From NCBI GenBank assembly GCA_029573725.1, contig JAKQDQ010000018.1, forward strand, positions 170,013 to 234,012: a stretch of 64,000 bases of DNA, written 5' to 3'. A program made the position numbers and the translations under genes. The notes below the pieces were generated by a model, which saw nothing but the letters and a program-made list of their open reading frames with translations, ran no database searches and was not told the DNA's origin. Source of the DNA: Verrucomicrobiota bacterium (GTDB taxonomy: Bacteria; Verrucomicrobiota; Verrucomicrobiia; Limisphaerales; JADLHS01). Below, piece by piece: positions 33,789 to 42,570 of the stretch. Numbering within the stretch: the first letter of the stretch is position 1; every line of letters begins with the position of its first letter.

Positions 33789-34946
33789 ATGAAACGAGCT
33801 CTGAATCTGTGGCGCGGATCGCTGGTCTTGGCGCCTTTGTGCCTGGCCCTGGTCGTCGGCTGCCGCCCGGCGGACGGCAAAAAATCGGACGTCATTAAAA
33901 TTGGCGAATTTGCCTCCCTGACGGGCAAGGAGGCGACGTTCGGTCAATCCTCCCATGAAGGCACCGTGCTGGCCATTGAGGAGCTGAATGCGGCCGGCGG
34001 GGTCCTGGGCAAAAGGATTGAGTTGTTGACCGAGGACACGCAATCCAAGGCCGGTGAGCCGGCGACCGTGGTCAACAAGTTGATTTCGCGCGATGGCGTC
34101 GTGGGCATTTTGGGCGAGGTCGCCTCCAGCCGCTCCCTGGAAGCCGCGCCGATCTGTCAGCAAAACAAAATTCCGATGGTCTCCCCCTCTTCCACCAACC
34201 CCAAGGTGACGGAGGTGGGGGATTACATTTTCCGGGTTTGTTTCATAGATCCTTTCCAGGGCACGGTCATGGCGAACTTCGCCTCGCGCACCCTGAAGGC
34301 GACGCGCGTGGCCATTTTCACCGACGTGAAAAGCGATTATAGCAAGGGACTCGCCAAATTTTTCAAGGACCAGATTCTCCGGAACGGCGGGCAGATCGTG
34401 GCGGAGCTGGATTTCAACGGCGGGGACAAGGATTTCAAGGGGCAACTGACGGCGATCAAGGCGGCCAATCCGGAGGCGGTGTTCGTCCCGGGATATTACA
34501 CGGATGCGGCCCTGATCGCCATTCAGGCCAGGCAGCTGGGGTTGAATGTGCCCCTGTTGGGCGGTGACGGCTGGGAATCGGAAAAGCTCACGGAGATCGG
34601 CAAGGAGGCGGTGGAGGGGGATTATTTTTCCACGCATTACAGCGCGGAAGTGGGGAGCGACATGAGCAAGGCGTTTGTGGCGAATTATCAGAAGCGCTGG
34701 CAGGGCAGGACGCCCGATGCGCTCGCCGCCTGTGGTTATGATTCCGCGCTGGTATTGGTGGATGCCATCCGCCGCGCGGGTTCGACCGAGGGCGCCAAGG
34801 TGCGCGACGCCCTGGCCGCCACCAAGGACTTCAAGGCGGTGACCGGCACGATCACCATCAACGCCCAACGCGACGCCTCCAAGTCCGCCGTCATCCTGAC
34901 AATCCGGGATGGCCAATACAAATACTTGGAAACCATTGAACCGTAA
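33789..34946 (+). CDS. livK: Branched-chain amino acid-type ABC transporter substrate-binding lipoprotein
   Basis: A 385-residue periplasmic binding protein of the Leu/Ile/Val (Peripla_BP_6) family. The ATG at 33789 gives a signal peptide with lipobox LVVGC and Cys25; an in-frame upstream start at 33762 would add unneeded residues. The mature part opens with IKIGEFASLTGKEATFGQSS and shows VVNKLISRDGVVGILGEVAS and MVSPSSTNPKVTE, typical of the family. Five genes in order K-H-M-G-F form a complete transporter. The ligand may be an amino acid, an amide, urea or another small molecule; family members vary widely. Confidence 0.92.
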   Translation: MKRALNLWRGSLVLAPLCLALVVGCRPADGKKSDVIKIGEFASLTGKEATFGQSSHEGTVLAIEELNAAGGVLGKRIELLTEDTQSKAGEPATVVNKLISRDGVVGILGEVASSRSLEAAPICQQNKIPMVSPSSTNPKVTEVGDYIFRVCFIDPFQGTVMANFASRTLKATRVAIFTDVKSDYSKGLAKFFKDQILRNGGQIVAELDFNGGDKDFKGQLTAIKAANPEAVFVPGYYTDAALIAIQARQLGLNVPLLGGDGWESEKLTEIGKEAVEGDYFSTHYSAEVGSDMSKAFVANYQKRWQGRTPDALAACGYDSALVLVDAIRRAGSTEGAKVRDALAATKDFKAVTGTITINAQRDASKSAVILTIRDGQYKYLETIEP

Positions 34947-34979
34947 GCCATTCTTGCGCCGGACCTGAGCCGGGGCGCA

Positions 34980-35891
34980 ATGACGGAATTCCTCCAGCAA
35001 CTCATCAACGGACTGGCGCTGGGCGCCATTTACGCGCTCATCGCCCTGGGCTATACGATGGTGTACGGCATCCTGCGGTTCATCAATTTCGCCCACGGGG
35101 ACGTGTTCATGCTCGGCGCGTTTGCCGGATTGTTTTTCACGCCGGTGGTGGAACGGGTTTTCCCGCCGCAATCGTATTCCGGCGGCCTCGTTGTGCTGTT
35201 GCTGGCCATGGCGGTTTGCGCGGGACTCGGCATCCTGATCGAGATGCTGGCGTACCGACCCTTGCGCAACCGGCCAAAGTTGACCGTGCTCATCACGGCG
35301 ATTGGCGTGTCGCTCTTCATCGAATACACCTGCCAGCACCGCCTGGTGTTTGGCGCGGCGCCGCGCAAGTTTCCGGATTTGATTCCCGTCAAAACCTGGA
35401 ACGTGGATCTACTGGTGATCAGTTCCACGCAGGTGATTGTCTTTGTCACCACGCTCCTGCTGCTCGTGATTCTCCGGTTCATTGTGCAAAAGACACGCAT
35501 GGGCACGGCCATGCGGGCGGTGTCGTTCAATGAACAGGCGGCGGCGCTGATGGGCGTCAACATCAACTCCATCATTTCCTTCACGTTTGGCCTGGGTTCG
35601 GCCTTGGCGGCGGCCGGGGGCATTTTGTTCGCCATGAGCTATGCGAGCATTGATCCGCTCATGGGGGTGCAAACCGGGCTCAAGGCGTTTGTGGCGGCGG
35701 TGGTGGGCGGCATTGGCAACCTGCCCGGCGCGGCGCTGGGGGGGCTCTTGATCGGCGTGATTGAAACCTTTGCGGGCGGCATTCCCGGCCTGTCCAATTA
35801 CCGGGATGGCATTGCCTTCACCATTCTGATCGCGGTGCTGATCTTCCGGCCGACGGGACTGCTCAGCAAACCGCAGGTGGAGAAGGTGTGA
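34980..35891 (+). CDS. livH: Branched-chain amino acid-type ABC transporter permease, LivH
   Basis: A 303-residue inner-membrane permease with about eight helices. The opening FLQQLINGLALGAIYALIAL and GYTMVYGILRFINFAHGD segment is the LivH hallmark. The coupling loop VSFNEQAAALMGVNINSII lies near residue 182, and the C-terminal VVGGIGNLPGAALGGLLIG motif near 241. It starts 33 bases after livK and is followed by livM. Confidence 0.94.
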   Translation: MTEFLQQLINGLALGAIYALIALGYTMVYGILRFINFAHGDVFMLGAFAGLFFTPVVERVFPPQSYSGGLVVLLLAMAVCAGLGILIEMLAYRPLRNRPKLTVLITAIGVSLFIEYTCQHRLVFGAAPRKFPDLIPVKTWNVDLLVISSTQVIVFVTTLLLLVILRFIVQKTRMGTAMRAVSFNEQAAALMGVNINSIISFTFGLGSALAAAGGILFAMSYASIDPLMGVQTGLKAFVAAVVGGIGNLPGAALGGLLIGVIETFAGGIPGLSNYRDGIAFTILIAVLIFRPTGLLSKPQVEKV

Positions 35892-35984
35892 GGTTATGCG
35901 CGCGGCCCGGAAATTTCGTCCCGCGCACGCGCGGAGGAGCCGCGGCCGTGTCCGGCGGCCGTTCGCCCGGAGGGAGCGGTGCGC

Positions 35985-36914
35985 ATGAATTCGGGCGCCA
36001 AAAGGTACCTGCTGCTGGCGCTGCTCGCGGCGCTGATCGTTTCCGGCTTCTCGGCGTATTTCAATCGCTATTACCTCGGGGTGGCCATTGACGTGGGCAT
36101 CAACATCATGCTGGCGGTCAGTTTGAACTTGATCAACGGACACACCGGGCAGTTCAGCCTGGGGCACGCCGGTTTCATGGCGGTGGGCGGCTATATCGCC
36201 GCCAAGTTCAGCCTGCTGTTGCAACCCGCGCTGCCGCCCTGGATGCAGCCGTTGATTTTCTGCGCCGGTTTGCTGCTGGGAGGCGCGATCGCCGCGTTGA
36301 CCGGGCTGGCGGTGGGTGTGCCGACCCTGCGGCTGTACGGCGATTACCTCGCCATTGTCACGCTCGGTTTCGGGGAGATCATCCGGGTCATTTTCCAGAC
36401 CTCGGAAACGTTCGGCGCCGCCACCGGCTTGACGGGAATTCCGAACTGGACCCATTTTGGCTGGGCCTGGAGCGGCGCGGCCATCTGCGTCTTTGTCGTG
36501 ACCTGCCTGGTCAACTCCACTTACGGCCGCGGCTTTATTGCGGTGAAGGATGACGAGATCGCCGCCAGTGCCAGTGGGATCAATCCGGTGCGGTACAAGG
36601 TGACGGCGTTCGTCGTCGGCGCCTTCTTTGCCGGCGTGGCGGGCGGGCTGTATGCGCATCACAAATCGTTCCTTTCGCCGACGGGTTTCGATTTCATGAA
36701 ATCCATTGACATCGTGGTCATGGTGATCCTGGGCGGCATGGGGCGCACCGTCGGGGTCATCATTGCCGCGATTTTACTGACCCTGCTGCCCGAGTATCTG
36801 CGGGAATTTTCCGACTACCGGATGATTCTCTATGCGCTGCTCATCATCCTCATCATGATCGCGCGACCGCAGGGGTTGTTCACCTTTGCGCGCCGGCGGC
36901 CGGATTCCAAATGA
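35985..36914 (+). CDS. livM: Branched-chain amino acid-type ABC transporter permease, LivM
   Basis: A 309-residue permease partner of LivH, with GVAIDVGINIMLAVSLNLIN and GHTGQFSLGHAGFMAVGGY near the N-terminus, the LYGDYLAIVTLGFGEIIRV signature mid-protein and VVMVILGGMGRTVGVIIAA near the C-terminus. I chose the ATG at 35985 because a GGAGGGAG ribosome-binding site at 35969-35976 is correctly spaced for it; the in-frame GTG at 35979 is too close. About 195 GC-rich bases separate it from livG, with no recognisable gene between. Confidence 0.94.
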   Translation: MNSGAKRYLLLALLAALIVSGFSAYFNRYYLGVAIDVGINIMLAVSLNLINGHTGQFSLGHAGFMAVGGYIAAKFSLLLQPALPPWMQPLIFCAGLLLGGAIAALTGLAVGVPTLRLYGDYLAIVTLGFGEIIRVIFQTSETFGAATGLTGIPNWTHFGWAWSGAAICVFVVTCLVNSTYGRGFIAVKDDEIAASASGINPVRYKVTAFVVGAFFAGVAGGLYAHHKSFLSPTGFDFMKSIDIVVMVILGGMGRTVGVIIAAILLTLLPEYLREFSDYRMILYALLIILIMIARPQGLFTFARRRPDSK

Positions 36915-37108
36915 AACCGTCCCGGACCAACCTGCGCGCCGGCGGCGGAATGCCGCCGCCGGCTCCCGCCGCCCGGTTCCGGGCTGTCGCTCCCGGCGGG
37001 CCGGCGCCCCGGCTCCCGTTCACCCCCGGCACTCCCCGCCTCCCCGGCCCGCTCAGCGGCCCGGCCGGTCGGAGGACCGCGCCTGATTATTGAGGACAGT
37101 TTTTGCGC

Positions 37109-37888
37109 ATGGCTCCGTTGCTCCAACTGGATCAAGTCACCATCTGCTTCGGCGGGTTGACGGCCGTGTCGGCGGTGGATTTGCGTCTTGGCCCGCGGGA
37201 GCTGGTGGGGTTGATTGGGCCGAACGGCGCGGGAAAAACCACCCTGTTCAATTTGATCACCGGCGTGTATCCGCCCACCCGCGGCGCGATCTACTTCGAC
37301 GGCCGGCCGACGGCGAATTTGAAGGCGCATCAACTGGTGCGGCGCGGCATCGCGCGCACCTTCCAGAACATCCGCCTCTTTGCCAGCATGACGGTGTTTG
37401 ACACGGTGCGCACGGCGGTGCAGGTGCATCGAACGCATGGTCTGCGCGACGCTCTGCTGCGCGGCGGGGGGTTCCGGCGCGCGGAGGCGGAAGTGGAGCG
37501 TCAGGTGCGGGAACTGCTGGCGCTGTTCCAACTGGACCGGGTCCGTGATGAACCGGCCGTGGGCCTGCCTTACGGCGATCAGCGCCGCCTGGAAATCGTC
37601 CGCGCCCTGGCCACCCGGCCCCGCTTGCTGCTGCTGGATGAACCGGCAGCGGGCATGAATCCCACCGAGAAAAGCGAGCTCACCGCGCTGATCCGTCTCC
37701 TCCAGGAGAAATTCCAAATTGCGGTGCTGTTGGTGGAACACGACATGCGGGTGGTGATGGGCATTTGCGAGCGCATCGTGGTGCTCGATTACGGCGTGAA
37801 GATTGCCGATGGCCCCCCTGCCGCAGTGCGGGCCAATCCACGGGTCATCGAAGCGTATTTGGGCGAGGAGGCCGCCCCCCATGCTTGA
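37109..37888 (+). CDS. livG: Branched-chain amino acid-type ABC transporter ATPase, LivG
   Basis: A 259-residue ABC ATPase. Walker A is GPNGAGKTT near residues 38-46, the Q-loop segment GIARTFQNIRLF near residue 83 is LivG-specific, the signature is a degenerate LPYGDQRRLEIVRAL where LSGGQ is expected, and Walker B is LLLLDEPAAGMNP. The H-loop reads LLVEHDMRVV. I took the ATG at 37109 after a GAGGA element; an in-frame TTG lies at 37103. Its end overlaps livF by 8 bases. The YGDQRR form of the signature occurs in other LivG proteins, so it is not a defect. Confidence 0.94.
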   Translation: MAPLLQLDQVTICFGGLTAVSAVDLRLGPRELVGLIGPNGAGKTTLFNLITGVYPPTRGAIYFDGRPTANLKAHQLVRRGIARTFQNIRLFASMTVFDTVRTAVQVHRTHGLRDALLRGGGFRRAEAEVERQVRELLALFQLDRVRDEPAVGLPYGDQRRLEIVRALATRPRLLLLDEPAAGMNPTEKSELTALIRLLQEKFQIAVLLVEHDMRVVMGICERIVVLDYGVKIADGPPAAVRANPRVIEAYLGEEAAPHA

Positions 37889-38588
37889 ACTCGAAAATTT
37901 GGAGGTGAGCTACGGCGCCATTCAGGCGCTGCATGGCATTTCGCTGGCGGTGGAGCCGGGGCGCATTGTGACGTTGATTGGCGCCAATGGGGCGGGTAAA
38001 AGCACCACGCTGCGCGCCATTTCCGGTCTGGTGAAACCGCGCGGCGGTGCGATCCGCTTCAACGGCAAAAATATTGCCGGCCTGCCCGCACACCAGATTG
38101 TCCAGCTCGGGTTGTCCCACGTGCCGGAGGGGCGCATGGTCTTTGCCAATCTGACGGTGCAGGAAAATCTGCTGCTGGGCGCCTACCTGCGCCACGACAA
38201 GGCCGGCATCCGGCGGGATATGGAGCAGGTCTTCAAAATTTTTCCGCGCCTGCAGGAACGGCTGCAGCAGGCCGCGGGCACCTTGTCCGGCGGCGAACAG
38301 CAGATGCTGGCCATCGGGCGCGCGCTGATGAGCCAGCCCCGGTTTCTGATGATGGACGAACCGTCGCTGGGCATTGCGCCGCTCCTGGTGAAAACCATTT
38401 TCGAGAAAATCGTCGAGATCAACCGCACTCGCGGCCTGACCATTTTGTTGGTCGAACAAAACGCGAACCTGGCACTCGAAATTTCCCATTACGGTTACGT
38501 GCTCGAAACCGGGAAGATTATTCTGCAGGCCGATTCCGCGACGCTCCGCGCCGACCCGCAGGTGCGCAGTGCCTACCTCGGCGGGTAG
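37881..38588 (+). CDS. livF: Branched-chain amino acid-type ABC transporter ATPase, LivF
   Basis: A 235-residue ABC ATPase completing the Liv transporter. Walker A is GANGAGKSTT near residues 35-44, the Q-loop region SHVPEGRMVFANLTVQENLL is LivF-type, the signature is LSGGEQQMLAIGRAL near 135, and Walker B is FLMMDEPSLGIAP. The H-loop position reads LLVEQNANLAL, with Gln where most ABC ATPases have His, as usual for LivF. The ATG at 37881 starts the conserved LELENLEVSYG. It is the last gene of the operon. Confidence 0.94.
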   Translation: MLELENLEVSYGAIQALHGISLAVEPGRIVTLIGANGAGKSTTLRAISGLVKPRGGAIRFNGKNIAGLPAHQIVQLGLSHVPEGRMVFANLTVQENLLLGAYLRHDKAGIRRDMEQVFKIFPRLQERLQQAAGTLSGGEQQMLAIGRALMSQPRFLMMDEPSLGIAPLLVKTIFEKIVEINRTRGLTILLVEQNANLALEISHYGYVLETGKIILQADSATLRADPQVRSAYLGG

Positions 38589-39474
38589 GCGTCCCTCGTC
38601 GCGCCGCCCTGCCACCAGGCGCATCCCGGGCGAACGGGAAGCGCGCGCCGCGGTTTCGCCACTCCTGCCTCCCTGCCGCAGCCTGCGCCTTGACTTCCTG
38701 TGCGCACCGGGTTCACCGGGAGTGGTCAAGGCCAGGAGACCCCTGCTTTTTCGTGCCGGTGGAAGCGGTGGCGCGTTTTGTGGAAGCCCTGGACGCAATG
38801 CCTCCGGCTTCTGCACGTCATTGGCGTCTCGTTACACCGGTCCCGCCATGAAGCAAAGACGGGGCGTGTTCGCCTTTGGCGGAACGCGGCTGTGGCGCAG
38901 GCGGCCGTGGCCTTTGCACCGCGCTGCGGCTCGGGCCACAGCCGCACCCCAGCAGTGTCAATTCGGACGCCACCGCAAGGCCGCTTGCCCTGTAGCCCGT
39001 TCCTTCCTCCGATGACTCGACGGTGAAGACGCTTCCCCAACGATGTGGCTGTCCTGTCTTCCTGCGCGGCGTGCGGCTTCAGCAGAGAGCGGCATCCGCA
39101 AATAACAACGCAAGAATGGTGGATTATAGTGGATAAAGTGCTTGATGGTTTATTTTTGAATGGGCAGTGTCGGAACAATCCAACAAGCAGCACCCGGTCG
39201 GTTCACAAGCAAACACGGTAAAGCTATGTGCGGTAACCAGGAAGCTGAACCGACTCGTTTCCCGGCCAATCCTGTCTCTCTGCACCATCCCGGCGATGGC
39301 ACAACCAAGTGAACATGGAGGGGATTACCAAGTAGTCGGGCGGGGTGCGCACCACTGCGTGTGGTCGCGGGTTAGTTACGTAACCAATCAACAAGGGCGT
39401 GTCTCGGCCCGTTCCAATTGCCAGTTCGATCTGAGTTTTACCCCCCATAATGCCAACAATGCATTTCCCAGTGT
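38589..39474. other. Gene-poor stretch after livF
   Basis: About 890 bases without a convincing gene. One frame, read on the plus strand to the stop at 38849-38851, ends in coding-looking sequence (CFFVPVEAVARFVEALDAMP near 38740-38800) but has no good start and no recognisable family. The part beyond about 39080 is richer in A and T than its surroundings and could carry a promoter for the broken gene that follows. The longer open frames on either strand (for example 38726-39193) are rich in Arg/Cys/Ser/His and look like chance. Confidence 0.5.
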
Positions 39475-40027
39475 ATGAACATTATCAAACTCGCCTGCAT
39501 TTCCTTGCTTCCGGTGTCGGTGCTTGCTCAGGGGACAATTGTTGACTCCGTCAACCGTAACGGAAGTTTCGAAGACAGTGTGGTGGCACCCTGGAGCGGA
39601 CTGAACCAACTGTTCAACGACCCGTTGTTCGCAAGCGATGGTGTTTGGGTTGGCGTCGTTCAAAGCAGCATACGCACCGACACAGGGCAGTCCATTTCAG
39701 TTAATCCGGTTTCTGGCCGGACTTTCCTGTTAAGTTTTGATGCTCGCGTTGCCCCCATGGATTTGATTCGGCATCGAGTTTCATAAACAGCCAAAACTCC
39801 GACGGGTCGGCTGCTCTGCCGTCATTTACCCGACCTGCTTCACCCAGCCTGTCAACCTCTTCCTGGTATAACTACGTCGCCGTTTTCGCCTTTCCAGGGA
39901 CAGAGGGGCGATTCGACTTGGGATTGGATTTGACGGGGGCGTCAATGGCGGCCCGTACACGGTCCTGCGCACTGCCGATGGAGAAGCCCGGGGCCGGGCT
40001 CAACTTTCTGGACCACAGGTGGCTTAG
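39475..40027 (+). pseudogene. Broken gene for a small secreted protein
   Basis: The first frame starts at ATG 39475 with a clear signal peptide (MNIIKLACISLLPVSVLAQG), followed by NGSFEDSVVAPWSGL, a pattern common at the start of secreted beta-sandwich modules. It stops at 39784. The protein-like sequence continues in another frame (FDSASSFINSQNSDGSAA, then SWYNYVAVFAFPGTEGRFDL) and then in the third frame (GGVNGGPYTVLRTADGEARG) to a stop at 40025-40027. The frame changes fall at a run of five C (39752-39756) and a run of five G (near 39937). One extra base in each run would restore a protein of about 184 residues. So it is either a young pseudogene or the result of two homopolymer miscalls. 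Confidence 0.6.
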
Positions 40028-40176
40028 TCCAAGTGTTGGTTTGAATTGGTATTCTCCTGCTTTCCTTGCCCATGCCCTGCGGAGGGAGAGTCCGAAGGCC
40101 AGCCCCGGCTTGACGGCGCAGGCGAACGCTTTAGGCTTTTCCGCTGCGTTGCCAGAAAGGGAACGGAAGCAAACGG

Positions 40177-41751
40177 ATGTCAGTTTCAAAACAGTTGTCT
40201 CCTGCCTCGCCGGGCCGCGAGGAGCGCGCGCGGGCGTTATGTTTGGCGATTGCTGCCTTGGAGGCGGTGGCGGCCGACCGCACGCTGCTGGGTGAACTTG
40301 CACCGGAAGATCGCGTGCGGCTGCTGAAGGCGGCGGGCGACGTGTACTGCCCCGATGTGCGGGCGCGCCGTCGCCTGGTCAAGGAGACCGCCAAGCGACG
40401 GAAACGCGAGCGTTTGCATCGGGATCAGCAGGTGCTGAACGAGACCGGCATCCGGGTGTTGCGCGCCCGGCCGGTCTTCACCACCCCCAACCTGCCGCCG
40501 CCTCCTGGACTCGGAGAGGAGGGCGCTGCGCCCCGGCCGACCGTCGCGGGGACCCAGGAGCCGCAGAACTGTTACATCTGCAAGGCGGATTACACCACGG
40601 TGCATCATTTTTACGATCAGCTTTGTCCAGGTTGCGCGGAATTTAATTTCCGCAAGCGCACGGAGCTGGCAGACCTGCGCGGCCGGGTGGCGTTGTTGAC
40701 TGGAGGGCGGGTCAAGATTGGCTATCAGGCCGGGATCAAGCTGTTGCGCGCCGGCGCGCGGTTGATTGTGAGCACGCGTTTCCCGCGGGACGCGGCGGCG
40801 CGTTATGCGGCGGAGGCGGATTTTGCCGATTGGAAGGAGCGCCTGCAGATTTTCGGTTTGGATTTACGTCACCCTCCCAGCGTGGAGGCCTTTTGTCGGC
40901 AGGTGGGACAGAGTTGCGAGCGGCTGGACTTCATTGTCAACAACGCCTGCCAGACCGTGCGGCGGCCGCCGGAATTTTATGCGCACATGATGCAGCGGGA
41001 ACAGGCGGCCTGGACCAGCCTGGACGCGCCCGCCCGCAGTCTGCTCGGACATTATGAGGATTGGCGCGCGGATCGGCGGCGGCTCGAAGCGGAAGCCGGA
41101 CGGGGCGGGGGCGCGCCGGACGGGGTGGTGGCAGGTGTTGGGATGACCCATTCGGCCTGGCTTTCGCAGGTGCCCCTGCTGGCGGCGGAAACCGGATCGG
41201 CGGCGGCGGCCTGGTTTCCTGCGGGACGATTGGATCAGGATTTGCAACAGGTGGATTTGCGGGCGCAGAATTCCTGGCGGCTGCGTCTGCACGAAGTGTC
41301 GGCGGTGGAATTACTTGAAGTGCATCTGGTCAATGCCGTGGCGCCGTTCCTCCTCAATGCCCGGCTCAAGCCCCTGATGTTGCGCACGCCGAACCGCGAC
41401 AAGCACATCGTCAACGTCTCGGCGGTGGAGGGGCAGTTTTACCGCAAGTTCAAGACGACGCGCCATCCTCACACCAACATGGCCAAGGCCGCGTTGAACA
41501 TGATGACACGGACGGCGGCGGCGGATTATCATGCCGATGGCATTCACATGAACGCGGTGGACACCGGCTGGGTGACCGATGAGGACCCGCAGCACCTTGC
41601 GGCGCGCAAGCGCGCGGAACACCGCTTCCATCCGCCGCTGGATATCGTGGATGGTGCGGCGCGGATCGTGGATCCAATCATTTCCGGGGTGAACACCGGC
41701 GAGCACGTATGGGGCAAGTTCCTCAAGGATTACCGGCCGACCGATTGGTAG
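40177..41751 (+). CDS. SDR-family oxidoreductase with N-terminal zinc ribbon
   Basis: A 524-residue protein. Residues 1-125 are a charged helical region. A four-Cys zinc ribbon follows (Cys132-x2-Cys135, Cys150-x2-Cys153, in NCYICKADYT and LCPGCAEFNF), then a Rossmann-fold SDR domain from about residue 168. The cofactor loop is LTGGRVKIGYQAGIKLL near 174, followed by TRFPRDAAARY and VNNACQTVRRPP. The expected catalytic YxxxK is altered: HPHTNMAKAALNM puts Thr433 four residues before Lys437, while a nearby Y422-R-K-F-K426 is too close to Ser415. A C-terminal segment (about 455-524) resembles the usual SDR substrate lid. A good ribosome-binding site precedes the ATG. Substrate and cofactor specificity are unknown. 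Confidence 0.8.
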   Translation: MSVSKQLSPASPGREERARALCLAIAALEAVAADRTLLGELAPEDRVRLLKAAGDVYCPDVRARRRLVKETAKRRKRERLHRDQQVLNETGIRVLRARPVFTTPNLPPPPGLGEEGAAPRPTVAGTQEPQNCYICKADYTTVHHFYDQLCPGCAEFNFRKRTELADLRGRVALLTGGRVKIGYQAGIKLLRAGARLIVSTRFPRDAAARYAAEADFADWKERLQIFGLDLRHPPSVEAFCRQVGQSCERLDFIVNNACQTVRRPPEFYAHMMQREQAAWTSLDAPARSLLGHYEDWRADRRRLEAEAGRGGGAPDGVVAGVGMTHSAWLSQVPLLAAETGSAAAAWFPAGRLDQDLQQVDLRAQNSWRLRLHEVSAVELLEVHLVNAVAPFLLNARLKPLMLRTPNRDKHIVNVSAVEGQFYRKFKTTRHPHTNMAKAALNMMTRTAAADYHADGIHMNAVDTGWVTDEDPQHLAARKRAEHRFHPPLDIVDGAARIVDPIISGVNTGEHVWGKFLKDYRPTDW

Positions 41752-41811
41752 CCGGGCGGTCTGGCCCGCGGACGCGCCGGTGCTGAATCTGGCAAACGCA
41801 CATTGGCGAAC

Positions 41812-42492
41812 ATGGTTTGGAGTGACTTGACGCAATTATTGGAGGCCGTGCTGCTGATTGTGGCCGCGGTCCTGCCGGTGGTCAACCCGCTGGGCAGCGG
41901 TCCCATTTTCCTCTCGATGACCGAGGGGTGTGACCGCATGACGCGCGCGGAGCTGGCGCGGCGCATTGCCATTTATTCCTTCGGCTTGCTGCTCGGCTCG
42001 ATGCTGTTCGGCTCGTTCGTCCTGTTGTTTTTTGGACTGTCGGTGCCCATCGTTCAGGTGGCGGGCGGCGCGGTGGTCTGCGCCTTGGGCTGGCGGATTC
42101 TGTCCGATGAGAAAAACGAGCCCGCCAACGTGGCGGTGGATCCGCAGCAGGCGCGGCACATTGCGTTGGGACGGGCGTTTTATCCGCTGACTTTGCCGGT
42201 GACGATTGACGCGGGAGTGATTTCCGTGGCCATCACCGTGGGGGCGAACCATGCCCACACGGTGAAGCACTCGCTGATTCAATTTTTTGCCGCGGTCCTG
42301 GGCGCGGTCATCATTGCCCTGACGATTTCCGTCACCTATCGCTACATGGCGCCGCTCAGCCGGTGGGTGGGCAACCTGGGCATGCAGGTCATTCTGCGGT
42401 TGTCAGCTTTCATCACTTTGTGCATCGGCGTGGGGATTTGCTGGAATGGAGTGAAGATGCTGCTCGCCGGCATCGGTTGGGCGGCCCGGTGA
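41812..42492 (+). CDS. MarC family (UPF0056) integral membrane protein
   Basis: A 226-residue inner-membrane protein with six hydrophobic helices. It has the family features VLPVVNPLGSGPIFLSMTEG (residues 20-39), the conserved ALGRAFYPLTLPVTIDAGVI region near 123-142, and a C-terminal GVGICWNGVKML. MarC proteins were once linked to antibiotic resistance, but their transport function is unproven. The ATG at 41812 is chosen; an in-frame TTG lies at 41803. It follows the SDR gene by 60 bases and may be cotranscribed with it. Confidence 0.88.
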   Translation: MVWSDLTQLLEAVLLIVAAVLPVVNPLGSGPIFLSMTEGCDRMTRAELARRIAIYSFGLLLGSMLFGSFVLLFFGLSVPIVQVAGGAVVCALGWRILSDEKNEPANVAVDPQQARHIALGRAFYPLTLPVTIDAGVISVAITVGANHAHTVKHSLIQFFAAVLGAVIIALTISVTYRYMAPLSRWVGNLGMQVILRLSAFITLCIGVGICWNGVKMLLAGIGWAAR

Positions 42493-42513
42493 GGCGCACG
42501 GGGCGACCGGCGG

Positions 42514-42565
42514 GCGGGCGTCAGGGACAAACCGCAACGGTTTCCCCAAGCCAGCAAACGCCCGC
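42514..42565. other. Nested hairpins between convergent genes
   Basis: An outer 8-bp stem (GCGGGCGT at 42514-42521 with ACGCCCGC at 42558-42565) encloses a perfect 6-bp hairpin AAACCG-CAA-CGGTTT at 42529-42543. It lies between the ends of the MarC and glycerol-1-phosphate dehydrogenase genes and could be a shared 3' end structure. There is no long T-tract. Confidence 0.35.
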
Positions 42566-42570
42566 GCAGC

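Noticed and set aside
33126..35339. A 737-residue minus-strand frame across the deaminase, livK and livH
   Set aside because: Only the last 154 codons match a protein family; the rest is antisense to the liv genes and has no domain.
36911..37093. A 60-residue Pro/Gly/Ala-rich frame overlapping the livM stop as ATGA
   Set aside because: Its composition follows the GC-rich sequence, there is no family resemblance, and it lacks a ribosome-binding site of its own.
38726..39193. A 155-residue minus-strand frame after livF
   Set aside because: Rich in Arg, Cys, His and Ser with no recognisable family; likely chance in GC-rich DNA.
39167..39478. A 103-residue plus-strand frame ending at the start of the broken secreted-protein gene
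   Set aside because: Amino-acid use is random-looking and there is no domain or signal peptide, although its stop overlaps the next ATG.
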